Source: Strongylocentrotus purpuratus | Taxonomy: Eukaryota > Echinodermata > Echinoidea > Camarodonta > Strongylocentrotidae | Direction: 5' to 3' | Length of the DNA: 64,000 nucleotides | Assembly (NCBI RefSeq): GCF_000002235.5 | Contig: NW_022145613.1 | Coordinates: forward strand, 4,638,447 to 4,702,446 | Part shown: piece after piece, positions 1 through 13,700 of the stretch | Position numbering within the stretch: the first letter of the stretch is position 1 | Layout of the letters: every line of letters starts with the position of its first letter | Translations under genes and position numbers: made by a program | Notes under the pieces: generated by a model | Seen by the model: only the letters and a program-made list of their open reading frames with translations | Databases searched by the model: none | Told to the model about the DNA's origin: nothing

Positions 1-1130
1 TGGTTATTTTGAAACATTTTCCAGAATGTTTCATTCATCCTCCTTTTCTCACACATTATTTCATATCGACGAAACAGTAGTTTTCTCTCATTTCTTGAAT
101 ATTATTTGATTCTCCTTCTTAATGTTTCTTGCTTTCACAGCTTGCTTTAAACATGCAGATCTTTTCCTTTCGGAGGATATTATTCAGTACTTCACTTCAT
201 AGGACCCTGGGGCGCTATTCTTAATGCGTTGCCATGGTAACATATGCCTGTTTTCTGTTAGGATAGTAAACTAAGTGCTCAGCACCGTTGCAGAATGCAT
301 TTATACATTCGGAGATCCCCATGTCTCCCCAAGCTCGGAGTGTGGATATTTGCACTGAAAGATATGACTATACTATTACTAGATATCATATTTCAATACA
401 CACGATATTGGTCTATTGTGTCATAATTAAGTTGTGTATATTGGCGAGGCGTTGATAGAGGAGAATAGCACTTCGTCATATTTTGACCAGTTTTTCTCTT
501 CCATTTCTTTGTTCATTTAATCAAAGTAAAAACTCAATTCAGTCTGACGACTGTTCTTTTGAGGTCAATGAGATGTAAGTGTTCGTAATTTTTTTTTTTT
601 TTTTCTCAAAATCATTCAAACCAGATGCATTTCAATGTGATATCAAAGATGATTTCCGTCTGTTTTTTTGCATTTGAGGAAAATGAAAAGTTAAATAACA
701 TGATTAAAAGGCGTGATTTAATGTTTTAAGGGTGAAATAAAATTATTAAAAAACAATATATAAATATATAATTTGTTTATATTTGTGATTCTTGAGTTGT
801 TTTTCAAACCTTAAACCAGATTCTAGGAGTAGGAGACACCAAGGCGATTGAGCGAGAAAGAGAGAAAGAGAGAGAATGGGGGAAGAAAAGGGGAAAGTAT
901 AATTGACAAGCGAATCTTTGGGAGCAGAAAGGGAGCTCTGCATCATTAATTTGTGATAAATGTAAGCATATGGGCAATAGAAAATGTATTGTCATGACTC
1001 CCTGCTCGTTCATTTATTCATTCTTCCGATATAACCTAAAGAGATAACCAAGAAAAGACAATTGACATCAATATTACCGTGAATCACAATGTATATATCC
1101 AAAGATATGATTTATTCTACTCTCACAAAA
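1..1130. other. Non-coding 3' flank, no gene seen
   Basis: AT-rich DNA with short homopolymers (T run near 589-604) and a small GA-rich stretch at 850-895. No credible exon on either strand. Confidence 0.5.
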
Positions 1131-1144
1131 TAATGCCATACAGA

Positions 1145-1290
1145 ATATTTCCCCCTGAATTATATAGGATAGATATAAATATTCACTCAATAATATGAGG
1201 TAAAGTACTGTAATTGTATATTTCCCCTTGAATTCTATAGGATAGATATAAATATTCACTCAATAATTTGAGGTAAAGTACTGTAATTGT
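1145..1290. repeat. Two-copy tandem repeat, 73-bp period
   Basis: TATTTCCCC...TACTGTAATTGT occurs twice (about 1146-1218 and 1219-1290) with only a few substitutions. Confidence 0.9.
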
Positions 1291-1707
1291 ACATAGAATA
1301 ATTAAGAATTTGTTTCCACTCAGTTATGACTAGGGATGTAGTAGGTTTAATATGGACATCAAATATGAAACTCCCGGTCCTTAAAAAATAAAAAAAATCG
1401 TCAAACGTTTAAAAAAAAAAAATCAAACTTTGATTATCTCCCTGCAATACTTTATTTCAAAATAGCATATTAGTTAATTACTCTCCTATGTCTATAGTAC
1501 TATTATCCATATTTATACAAAATTATTATTAACAAAAGAATGTGCCATAAACTAAACTGTTAGCTTCTTTGAAATCTGTTCTTTTGAGATATCATTTTGG
1601 TTGTTAGTATTGGCCCAAATGCATAAAGTCTTACTAGGCCAGTTGTTAACTAAGGACATGGGCTATGGAACATAGTTATTTGGCAACTATGATTGGTAAG
1701 GTTGTAT

Positions 1708-2512
1708 GAATATGAGTCCAGCCAGGATTTTAATTTTACCCGGGCATTGCATTGAGATTATCCAAAGCTATGACTCTGAAACCATAAGAGCTCTGGACAA
1801 CCGCAAAATGACATTATATGATTTTATTTTTTTAAGTGATCACATATTTTCACCTCATCTAACTATTACATCATTTTGTTTTATATAGTTTTATGTAGTA
1901 CAGTATTATCGAAGTAAGTTGAAACTTCGGCAGTTTGGTTTAGTGCTTTTCTTGTACATATAATGCAAGTATAGGATACACGGCTCTTTTGAAGAGTAGA
2001 GTCGTGTCCTAAATACGGCATCTTCCTGAATAACTGTGAAATAGGTATACCCGCAATTAATAAGGAACAGTTCGGAGAATTGGTTATAAGTTAATCATTA
2101 ACTATTTACGAATATGAGTCCAGCCAGGATTTTAATTTTACCCGGGCATTGCATTGAGATTATCCAAAGCTATGACTCTGAAACCATAAGAGCTCTGGAC
2201 AACCGCAAAATGACATTATATGATTTTATTTTTTTAAGTGATCACATATTTTCACCTCATCTAACTATTACATCATTTTGTTTTATATAGTTTTATGTAG
2301 TACAGTATTATCGAAGTAAGTTGAAACTTCGGCAGTTTGGTTTAGTGCTTTTCTTGTACATATAATGCAAGTATAGGATACACGGCTCTTTTGAAGAGTA
2401 GAGTCGTGTCCTAAATACGGCATCTTCCTGAATAACTGTGAAATAGGTATACCCGCAATTAATAAGGAACAGTTCGGAGAATTGGTATATAAGTTAATCA
2501 TTAACTATTTAC
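1708..2512. repeat. Near-perfect 402-bp tandem duplication
   Basis: GAATATGAGTCCAGCCAGG begins both units (1708 and 2110). The copies match throughout apart from one extra base in the second (GGTTATAAG versus GGTATATAAG). Such identity implies a very recent duplication or an assembly artefact. No gene is seen in the unit. Confidence 0.95.
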
Positions 2513-3040
2513 ACAATAGTAATAAATAAAACCATTAACGGTAATAAAATATGACAGGTAATCATTCATTATATGGCACTAAAAATGCGAATGATAATTC
2601 AATATATACACAAAAAATAAATATGTAAATGTAACTGTTAGAACTGAAGAGGATTTTCCCGTATGTAATATATTCATGTATATATGATTCGGTATAGCAA
2701 CAATTAATTTCTGTAAACGACCTTTATCTGATCTATAAGATGATAGTACCGTAGTTAGATTACGAGATGATTTTATGTAATACATTTAAGGATATACATA
2801 CATGTTAATCCTGCATTCCCTGTACAATATACCATAAAACCTTATACCACATAGGGATTAAATCACATTACTGTTATTTGTATCCAATGGTAATAATCCC
2901 GAGACAACTAAAGACAAACCAGACAACCGCTCCGGATTGTTCTCCACCCAAACATTCATAGTTCTGAGGTACTTTTTTCGATTAATTTGAGTCATTTTCA
3001 AAAGGGTGTTTTTCCTGGAATGATTTATTGTTCTACGTAA
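2513..3040. other. AT-rich non-coding stretch
   Basis: No exon, element boundary or repeat recognised. Confidence 0.45.
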
Positions 3041-3044
3041 GTTT

Positions 3045-3500
3045 CCTACACGTCAGTTGTCCTTGGGGTATTTGTCTTGTAGTAATAATTGTTTTAAGAT
3101 AATTATTTGGCATTGAATATCTGCTTGATTATCATAAGTGGTAGTTGTCCGGGTTTACTCGTTTGGAGATAATTGTCCGATGAATATTTTACCGGTATTA
3201 CTTATCCGGGGAATTGTCCAATATTTGTTAGTGGGTAATTATTTGAAGGTAACTGTCGAGATAAATGGTCCGGGAGTACTTGCTCCGACATCGTTGAAGT
3301 TTTCCTCGCATGGTAGTTTACTGGGAAAGGGTCGCACCATGTCAGTAATAGAGAGTACTCGTCCTGAGATGATTGACTTTAAAATATTTGTCTGAGGGTA
3401 ATTATCCAAAGATAACTGTCCTATAAATAGATACCCGGTGATAAAAGTCAGAGAGATAATATTCTCCGGGCTATTTGACCGGTTTGAGTGTCAAACAATA
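3045..3500. repeat. Degenerate short-phrase repeat (AATTGTCCG-like)
   Basis: Variants of a 12-15 nt phrase recur irregularly on the plus strand: TAGTTGTCCGG, TAATTGTCCGA, GAATTGTCCAA, TAACTGTCGAG, TAATTATCCAA, TAACTGTCCTA, ACTTATCCGGG. It looks like a decayed minisatellite; the period is not constant. Confidence 0.55.
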
Positions 3501-5190
3501 TTTGACCTTGGGCATTTTTTCGGGAATAATAGCCCAGTTATAAATCTGCCAAAAGAAAAGAATAAATTGTCAGGGTCTATGAAAAAGAAAACTGAACTCG
3601 CAAGTTGCAATTCTGTAAATAGGACGTTTAGACGTCAAACATAACCTTTTAATTAACTGGTACTCTTTTCATCTTCTATAAAATAATTATAATAGTTGAG
3701 CAAAGACTAAAGATGTTTTACATAAAAACAATTCTGTGGATTTGTCAACGCTTAAAAAATGATTTATATTCAAAGGGAATCAGTCCTAAGAAGGCAATAC
3801 ACAACTTGACTCTCATGATCCATTTTAATTATTATAATTGTAGAAATGTAATTTTGCCTTTTTGAAGAAAGCAGGATATATATGAAATCAAATTATTTAA
3901 ACAAGCAATCAAAATGCTAAATAAATTACATGTCAATCACAAATTGAGTTGAAAACTTAACTGTATTAAACAAACCTTCATTGATTTACAGAATATTAAC
4001 AACACATGAAATGCTCACTTATTTTTCCTTTTCGGTTCACTTTTTTTAGTTGTACATGGCTCGCATTGTTTCCCGCCTAATCCTTTGTCGAGACAAGGAC
4101 AAGAAGTCTAGTCGATTCGAGTTTTACCCATGCATCCCTCATTCATGAACAATATCAAATGTATTCCCACATTTAACATAATACTTGTAGAAGTTGGCAT
4201 TCTATAAATCAATGATACATTCGAAGGTTTACAAGGCATTACACTCACAATTATCGTACTAATCAAAATCAGTTTGTTACGAGAAAAAAAGTTGGCTAGC
4301 CTAGGTAAGATAATTTATTTCATCAATACCAGCATCGATTACCATGTTGGAACTCTCAGACAAATTTGTAATCATAAATACAAATAAATACATAGAGAGG
4401 ACGCAGAATTTCAACGGCTCTATCAATCCCATGGAGTGGCACTTCAAAGTTGATATAGTATATATCTACTGTAAACCGTGAGAGCTGGAAGAGAAAGAAA
4501 TGAAAATGAAACGAACAGTAAGTAACTCTCCCATTTATATTCGATTTTTGTCGAGTATAATGTCCTTCATACGGCCATTACGATGGTTTTTTTGTGTTAA
4601 AATAGCTTGGTTGCTACAAAAGAATATTTCAGTTCTCTATATGTTATTGTTTTTAATGTACGACGTGAAAGAGGCGCCAAAACACGACACAGCCTTCAAT
4701 AAATTCTCATTGACTTCTTACACTATTTGTGGTGCCTAAAAAGTATGTATTAATAATGTTATTTGAAGATTGGAGACATTCTTAAACAAAAATAAACATG
4801 TTTTATTTCAAATAAGCTAAATCTATAATGGAAAAGGTTCTAGCTCGATGTAGAGGCACGAAGAATAGCATTGACATTAGAAATGACCAAAAGATGGCGC
4901 ACTACATAAAATCGTCTTGATACATATTTAGCTTGAGAACAGTAAGATAGTAGGCCTACATTGTAGTTTGACGGGTATGTCGGGGGAATAAAAAATAAAG
5001 AAATACATCAACAGCCAACTTATGTGAACATGAATAGCAAAAAGACATTATCAATAGATATAGATAAAGAACTGTACAATATGTATGTATGTAAGTAGGT
5101 AGGAGGATAGATGAACTCACAGTTCTTGAATCGACACAAGTCCATAACTTTAATATTTAGGGGTGGTTTACTGTAGTACTAGTATACCAT
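3501..5190. other. Non-coding flank, no gene seen
   Basis: AT-rich sequence with short open frames lacking codon structure or homology I recognise; TGTATGTATGTAAG microrepeats near 5080-5095. Confidence 0.45.
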
Positions 5191-5192
5191 TC

Positions 5193-5445
5193 AGGGGCGT
5201 ACGCAGGGGGGGGGGGGTTGGGGGTTCAACCCCCCCTTTGGTATTTTTATGTGTGTAAACCCCCCCTAAAAAAAAATAACCCCCCCCCTTTGTTTTTTGT
5301 TTTTGTTTTTTGTTTTTTTTAATTAAAAAAAAAAATTATGCCCACGGCTAACGTAAAGTGACCTTACCCCCCCCCCCCCCCAACGAAATTTTTTTCTTCA
5401 AATTTTCAAATTTCGAGACCAAAAAAAAAAAAAAAGTGTCCGCTT

Positions 5446-5479
<34 letters not shown>

Positions 5480-5566
5480 TTATTCGCCGGCTGGCTGATT
5501 CGCCGCTAAATATTTCTCATTTCTCATGAATTGGGCCCCCTTCTTGCCGCCGGCTAGATCCGCCCC
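5193..5566. mobile_element. hAT-like MITE carrying poly-C/poly-A tracts
   Basis: Terminal inverted CAGGGGCG ... CGCCCCTG, a hAT-style end. The interior is dominated by homopolymers, including C runs near 5370-5382 and a 33-base C run at 5447-5479. No clear 8-bp target duplication is visible. Confidence 0.55.
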
Positions 5567-5854
5567 TGGTCACACCCCTTCTGTTAACTCATACGATAAG
5601 TTATGACTTACTAGAAAAGATTTGCAGTTGTATGCATAGTTTTCAGGGTTAACCCTGTAATTCTCCCAAAGAAATAAGAAACCTGGAAAGAGCTGGTGAA
5701 CCAAAGAGATTAAAAGAGTTTAAATTCAGTTTCTCTACCCTGGAGATCGCATCGCTGATGTGCAGTGCTGTAAGTTAGCCTCTAATTGGGCACATAAACA
5801 AGGAGGTCAATGAATATGCATGTTAATGACGTCGTGTCAATCATAAATAATTAT

Positions 5855-5976
5855 TAGGGACTTCAAGATTCGCACGTCGACATAGTGGACTGCTACGTGT
5901 GACGTCTTGCCAGTGCCTTAAAAGGACGTCACACGTAGCAGTCCCCTATGTCGACGTGCAAATCTAAAAGTCCCTA
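5855..5976. mobile_element. Palindromic MITE, TAGGGACT family, copy 1
   Basis: TAGGGACT...AGTCCCTA ends. Arms of about 50 bp (GTCGACATAGTGGACTGCTA / TAGCAGTCCCCTATGTCGAC) surround a loop containing CAGTGCCTTAAAA. TA at both ends suggests a TA target as in Tc1/mariner-type MITEs (inference). Confidence 0.85.
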
Positions 5977-6092
5977 TTTATGTTCTTGACTAAACCAGTT
6001 CATGGTTGCAGTCTGCTACCGTGTTGTAAACTTACGTGTTTGATTGGTTGTCGATAGACGGGAGAGGGAGCAATATAAAACGAGACGGTTTA

Positions 6093-6238
6093 CTATAAAA
6101 AGTCACTGTCTTCATCGCTATAATCAGGGCAGTCGTACTCGTCGCTATGATCAGGGCAGTCGTATTCACCATTGCACAAACCAGATATTGAAATACACAT
6201 GTCCACAAACTGACACGGTGCCTGGCCATCGGGACAAC
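6093..6238 (-). CDS. Terminal exon: LDLa module 6 and acidic C-terminus
   Basis: TTGCAG acceptor; reads to TAG at 6095-6093. Six cysteines complete an LDLa module ([10 protein letters not shown]... CNGEYDC). The nonapeptide YDCPDHSDE is then repeated as YDCPDYSDE because of a 27-bp tandem duplication, and the protein ends EDSDFL. There is no membrane segment after the modules. Confidence 0.92.
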
Positions 6239-9200
6239 CTGCAATAGTAAACAAAAACAAAATTGTAAAACTAACTTCTTAAGGCGATCGTTGAGTAAGT
6301 ATCTAGACGACACCAACTTCTTAGTTTTTATTTTTGTAAACATTAACTTTTCCTCCGATGATCTCACTTCTCTTGAGCGGTCAAATGCTTGTTAAAAATG
6401 GTGTGCAATTTATGATAGTACAATTTTTTGTTTAGGTTTTCAAGTTTTTATCATGCCTTTCTAGAATTTGTGTTTATAAAAGACATTTTATAACTTATTT
6501 TCATATTTTTCGGAATGAGCATAGAACGCAAAATGTTGTCAATATTATGATAAAGTTGGAAGTATCGCCGGACAGCAAGGAAAGTTTCATCACACGGTTA
6601 TTTCATGTAATTCTTTTTGACATCGTATCATTTTTAAAACAAATTATATTGGCCATCAGCGACGTTGGAAACACTATCATATTTCGACATTTTGATGACG
6701 GTAACGCTATATGGGTCCTACTCTTGGCATTCTTGATATTGCAAAGCTACTAGAAACTTGTCTCTAGTTAGTTGGCCTGTAGTCTTCCGTTTGGGTTTCA
6801 TGTCGTTCAAAAATATTCTCAACAGGAATGCCATAATTGACACCTTGAAAAACTATCCACAGGGAAAATACGTTTGAGATATCTACATTTAATTTTAGGG
6901 GCAATGGTATTGGTACTGGTATTAATCGGTAACTGATTAAGGGAATATCATCCTAAAATTACAACTATGGTTAGTTTTAAGTTTAGGATAGTTTATAAAT
7001 TGACCACTTAGCAATTTTTCACCGGAACATGGGTTCGAACCCCAGCCGCGTCATACCAAAAGACGTTAAAAGACGGGAGTTGCTGCTACCTTGTTTGGCG
7101 TTCAACAATAAGGGATAGAGCAACGTCGATCTGGCGCTGCTCAGTGGCTGCCGGGCTCACGATCAATTGGGCAAAAAGAATTCCTATTTTTGGTGTCACT
7201 TAATAAAATTTGGAGTGGACTTTAAAATATTAATATTATTATTATACCCCCCAACACACACACACACACACACGCACACACACCCTCTCGCGGTAGCCGC
7301 CTCTGATAGAAAGAATAAATAACATTGCAACGACTTACAAAACCACTCATCATTGCGGTTTGGGCACGCTGTATGTCCATCGCATTCTTGATGAGGGAAG
7401 AAGCAGAGGCTATCGTGGAGGCACCTTGTACCATTCATATCATAGCAATAATCCCAGTTATCATCCGCCTGGCCGAGGTATATGTTGTATGGATCGTGGA
7501 CTGTATGGAAAATGAATGAGCATGGTAAAAAAATTATAACATGCTGGATTAATACAGATATTAATACACCGTCGACGTCTCTATAATCGCTATACAAATG
7601 CACTGGTCATCGGATTTAGGCTTGCCCGCACACGATGTATGCACATTCTTCACTCCCTGAGGAGCATTCCAGCAAGACTGGGCGCCAGTTTACAAACGCT
7701 CACAATGCTGAGCAGACTTTCATGACTTTCGCATCGTACGGGTACACATTCAACACGTGGGTGGATAAAGGCCATGGATTAATGTCTAGCCAAGCTAGGG
7801 ACGTTGCTACTGGGCTGTGATTCGAACCCTAAATCATGTGACTAAGAGTCAAGTGAATGAACCACTTCACCATGACACACAGACACGTTTATAGAATCAT
7901 TCTGTTAAATGTTACAGAAGGAGAGACCTCGGGGCTAATTCTTAAATTAATGAAGATCTGGAATAACTCGAATATTTTCTCGAATTTTAATGAAATAGTA
8001 ATATGTAGATCTAAAATTGATTGGGAGGCAGTCCCATACGGACAGCATGTTCAAAGCATTGTATGCCAACACATTTTGTAATTTGACTGAGTGCAATAGT
8101 ATTACATTCAGTTATTTAGAAAAGGTGTATATTTTTGCAAGACCTCAAAATGTCTTTCAGGTTAACATTTTACAAGTTACTTTTTAAAGAAACTTTAATC
8201 AGATAAAGTCTTTTCACAGGAACACTGAAATATCTGAAAATCTACCATTGATTTTCTTAATGTCTGATATTACCGTAGATTTTTCTATTTGTTTACTCTT
8301 ATTTCGGTAACATTTTCAGCTAATATTATTCTTTTGTTTTACAGTGGACATCCATTCTTGGCATACATACCGCAGGTCGTCTCGTCGCTGCCATCTGAAC
8401 AGTGGGTGTAGTTATCACAAAGCCATTCAGGATAAATGCACTGTTTATCATTCTCACACTTAATCTGACCGTGTTCACACTCAAAGGTGCCTAAATGACA
8501 GAGAAGAACAAGGGGTAAATGAACAGGGAATATTTAACAGAAATCTTGATAAGCTCTACGTCACAAACCCATTGGCCCGAATTCACAAAGCAAGGTTTGA
8601 GCTCAGACCAAGGTTTGACCTCAAACCTCCTTTTGTTTCGCCAAACCTCCTTTTGTTATTTACAAACCTAACAAAGGGAGGTTTGGCGAAACAAAAGGAG
8701 GTTTGAGCTCAAACCTTGCTTTGTGAATTCGGGCCATTGAGGTGGAATGCACTGTTTATTATCCTCACACTTGATCTGACCGTGTTCACACTCAAATTTG
8801 CCTAAATGACAGAGAAGAGGAAACAGAGCAAAGTGAATATTCAACGGCAAAAAACATTCAGTTTCTTTAATTTCTCAATATTTCATAACATCTTCGTAGA
8901 TGTAGAATATAATGACCTTAAAATAAGAATCATATTGAACATGAAATCAAAATAACAGTTGCGAATTCTTGCATATCATATATCCGCAGTAGAATTTTGA
9001 TGCAGAAATGGAAAGAAAAGGAAACGCAAAATAAAGTTCAAATGTTCAGCTACTTGGATGCGACCAAATAAAGCCGTCTGCATTGGCCTGGATATATAAT
9101 TAGAACTTCAATTTCAAGAGGATACATGATACATGAACGCAGACAGGAATGAACATAAAATATGACATTATAATTGAAAGGATTTTGTTCCATTTCTTGA

Positions 9201-10639
9201 AAAGCTGACATACGTCAAAAGGAATTGGTGATCAATTAGAATCTGATCCGTTAGAAGCTGGGATCCAACTCAAAACGGTGTCCGAAATGGCGTCTAAAAT
9301 ACGTCATAAAGGTATGAGAAGGACGTCTTTGTCATAAACAGGGTCAAGAGTTTTGAATCTTGAATTTGAATGGTCCAATGAAGGTTTTCTGTCTTTTGTA
9401 CATTTATATCATTTTTCTCGTATATCTTAAAATGCATTCATCAATACCTATTAATTTCAAGTTCATTTGATATCTATATTTAATCTATTACATAATCTGA
9501 TACAAACGTATTCCACCATTACTATTTCTTCTATATATTTGCTCATCTTTAGTTCATTTGAAGAAAATATGCTCTCTATCTGCCGACCTTTGTATTGTTT
9601 ACAACGAACTTCTCAACCCCCCCCCCCCCCCACATACTGTATCCATATCCCCTTACCACCACTTTTCTCTCGCTCGCTCTCTCTACGTTTTCTCTACTTT
9701 CTCTCTTTCAGTCTCTATTTAAAACAAATCTTTTATCTCTGTCTCTCTCTCTCTTTTCACTCAGTCTTCTCTCTTTCTCTCCAGTTTCAACCTAATGATG
9801 AGGTAAGGAAATTAAACAAAGAACTTGCATGTCGTTTCTTCACTTAAGGAAAATGGCATTTGAGTGCAAAACACCTTAATACAATTTGATGACCACCGTG
9901 AAATTTGAATAATGGAGGAAAATAAATAGACTCTGCTGCATCTGAATACGTAATCACCTTCCCGATCGTTGTGGTCATTATTGAATACCTCGGTAGAAGA
10001 CCAGTCTTTATTCAATTCACAAGTCCAGTCGATTGCCATTTAAGAGTTACCAAAATGCATTTAAACGTCATGACTGCACCTATTTTGAAACTTACATGTC
10101 ACTGTATCAGCAGAATATAGCAAATTATGAACAAAACAAAAAAACTAACATCGATAATTTCGATGCTGCTGATGGTCAACTTCCATTTACAATGAGCTCA
10201 TTATCATGGTTTTAGTAAACAAATAAAAATCAAACAAACAAACAGAAAAAAAGATTATGCTTTGTATGAAAAAACGCCCCGATATCATTCCTAATATTCT
10301 AGGTATCCGTGTAAATATTTAGAAATGATCGGTATAAAAAAGATTCAGGTCCAATATTATTTAGTGCCTTGGTATTTGTATGGTTGATCGATTGCAGGAT
10401 TTATCAAGCTTTACAGAGATTTGACATCAGCCCACACAACACGTTAATTTGCATACAAGCCTTTCAGATTTCCATAAAATACCGCTTATCATAATTATCT
10501 TGCTTATTGTATATTTCATTTATGTCAGACATTGATATCACAGGAATATCACAGTGCTTATCAAACTTGAATGGGTATTGATAATCAAGGGCGGAGCTAT
10601 GAATTTGTAAGGGACACACAATTCCAAAGAAGTAGGACA

Positions 10640-10701
<62 letters not shown>

Positions 10702-13700
10702 TCTGTCTTTCTTTTTATCTACGATATACTTTAACGTGAAATTAAAAAGAGTGAGAAAGCTCCCCCCCCCAAAAAAAAAAAAAAAATCTCCACATCTACC
10801 AGTAATATCTCTCTTAATAACCTAGTCACACCGCCAAACTGACAGATGATCGACAAAATCAAATGCAATTTTTCGTTTGGTTTGATGATTGAAGCCGAGG
10901 ATATCTAGCTGAGTGATCCTACTGCTGACTTGGAGTCTCCTGTGTGGTGAGCAAGCCTATTGTCGGTGTGCCAGGGGTATAACAAATATGTACTTACTGC
11001 AGTTCAATTCGTCCGATCCATCTTGACAATCGAGGAGACCATCACACCGCCAGGACGATCGGTAGCATTCCGATCCATCAAGGCACATGAACTCCCCTCC
11101 ATGGCACAGGGCTAGACCAAGGAAACAGGATATTGAACAGAGAGATAGGTGGGGGAGAGAAGAGAGAGTGTGACAGAGAGAGACAGATAAATAGAGAGGG
11201 GAAGAGGAGAGGGAAAGAGAGAAGATAGAGGAAGAGAGGGGATGCGAAGGATAGAGAGGTATACATTCTTACAGATTATTTACTTGGCGATCATTGATTA
11301 ATGCAATTGGAGGAGAAAGTGTTTGATATTGAGGGGAAAAAAGATTCATCACACATTACAACTAGTTCTTAAAAGCGACCATTGACATTTGGGTTTCCTA
11401 GACGACCTAAAAATGTCCCCTTAACCTATTGAGACTTTCAAATCATCATCTATTATATACATCAATATACGTTAACGTGTCTATGGCGCTATGCTATTAC
11501 CTACTTGCATTCAGAGTTCAGTTTGTTTATTTTACATGGGGCATCTGTACAGAAATACTACTAAGAAACGATATCTTAAATACAGGACACCATTATAAAA
11601 CCTTAAATATACGGAAAAATATACGGAAAAATTTAAAGGCGAATTGTAATCATTAATCTGTGTCGATTTACTTTTCAGCCAAGGAGTTCTTAATTACAGA
11701 AACGTTCGTTTCCCCGAGGCATTGACCTCTAAGAAATCAGTTCAAACAACAACAAAACAACAACAACAACAACTAAGTAAAATATAAATAGGCCTCTCAG
11801 CCGATTCTGTTCGCATTCCCCTGTTTTAATCATTCTCTGGACTATGTTACCTATTTCACAGTTTGCTCCGATAAAACCGGCTAGGCACGTGCAGGTGTAA
11901 TTATGGACCATGTCGTTACATGTTCCTCCATTGTGGCAGGGGTTGTCTGCACAGTCGTCTGTATCTAAGGAGAATATCACACGAAAGTAAGAAGATGGGA
12001 TGTTTGGATGCATTTTACTTATTCGAAGTTATAATTCCTGCAGTTATACAGGGTAGTTAAACTGATTAGTTAGCAGTACAATGATGAAACAATGGACGAA
12101 GAACCCGCAATTTAGCAGTTAGTTACTTGAATATGATTTGATTTATTGTTTTTGTTTTTAACTATTTTCTATCAATACAATTTAATGCCTATGACCAAAT
12201 GACTGTACAGATGAATGTCGTTTTCCATACATGTACCGTATTAAAAAAAGTTAATTGCGGACTGCATGATTAACATAAAATAGATAAAGAAGGGCTGAAG
12301 TTATATACGTATCATTATCACTATCGCTATTGCTATCATCATAATCAATCATCCCCATTATTATAATTATAACATGAATTATGCAAGTTTTATTAAAATG
12401 TAACCATATAAGTTTTGTCTTTACTGGCACGTTTTAACGTTTCCTTTCTGAAATACAGACCATGTAAGTAATGGTGTGGTGGCGTATAACGAACGACCTT
12501 GTAACATGTATAAAATGGGACACATTGGTATAATTCACCCATGTAATTCTTGTAATTGCCTTACGGTTTAACTTACCACAATGAAATTCATCAGATTCGT
12601 CTAAGCAGTCTGTTTGTCCATTACATATATCTGAAGTGAGAATACATTGCTTGTCGTCAGCACATTTTTCCATTGTCTCGAGAGGGCAGGATTTATTTTC
12701 TGAAAGAAAACATAACGGAAATTTGTCGTCAACACGAGGCTACAGCGAGTCCGTGGGCGGATCTTCATCTCATAGTGAATGAAATAAGTCGGCCGCCCCC
12801 TTAAAATGGAAAAAGGAGCGCTACACGTTATCCAGGGATCACAGAAATTCGGCGTACACCAACGTTTCTTTTCGCCCATTTTCTGAATTTCAGAATCCTC
12901 CACTACATGTTGTAAAGAAGTATTTATTTCCTTCTCCTTTATCTTCTTCTACGTCATCAGTATCCCCCTCTTCTTTCATCGTACTTCATATATCCTTTAA
13001 GATATGTGTATCACTATTTCATGTAATATACATCTAGATCACGATCCCAATGCAACGGTGTCCTTCGTCACAATAGGGACTTTTAGATTTGCACGAAGAA
13101 AACGTGGACCGCGACGTGTAACATCCTTATAAGGCAATGTGACGTCATTTTAAGGCACTGGCAGTGACGTCACATTGCCTTAAAAGGATGTTACACGAGC
13201 AGTCCACGTTCTCGTCGTGAAAATCTAAAAGTCCCTACTGACGATGACATACTACGTCATCCGAACATGGTTTCTATGGGACATACAATAGGGTATTGCC
13301 CTTGAATTGATTTTTCGAAAGTAGTCATGATCGTGTCATATTAGATGGGTCCAGGATGAAGAAACGACTGCGTCCCCCTAGGTAAGCAAACATGAAAATA
13401 ATATTATCACTTGCTCCAGGTAATATTAACAATTTTGTTCCAAAGAGACCTCACGGCCTCGCTTCCTGACATTCACGGGAGGGCCGCGGAAATCTCGTTA
13501 ACAAAATCTGACGAAACTTTGTTTTGTCTTATTAATTATGACTATATACAGAGCTATTAACATATTTAAACTCATCATTTCTTGCAAGAGCCAAGTTTTT
13601 AAAATAAAATCTACAATCGGATGCCAGTGTTCATCCAAGCGTAAAATATTGAACAGACCCCATCCATTAATATACGAGAAAAGAAATAATTCGAATATTT

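Larger units (their letters stand above)
6240..7338 (-). other. Last intron of the LDLa/EGF gene
   Basis: Between the module 5 donor and the terminal acceptor. It holds a SINE-like segment (6990-7190) and an AC microsatellite (7254-7284); nothing else recognised. Confidence 0.7.

Noticed and set aside
9950..10039. Possible extra exon on the minus strand ([10 protein letters not shown]...)
   Set aside because: A plausible GT donor exists, but there is no AG acceptor with a pyrimidine tract. It has one cysteine and no module match, and the LDLa3-LDLa4 phase already closes without it.
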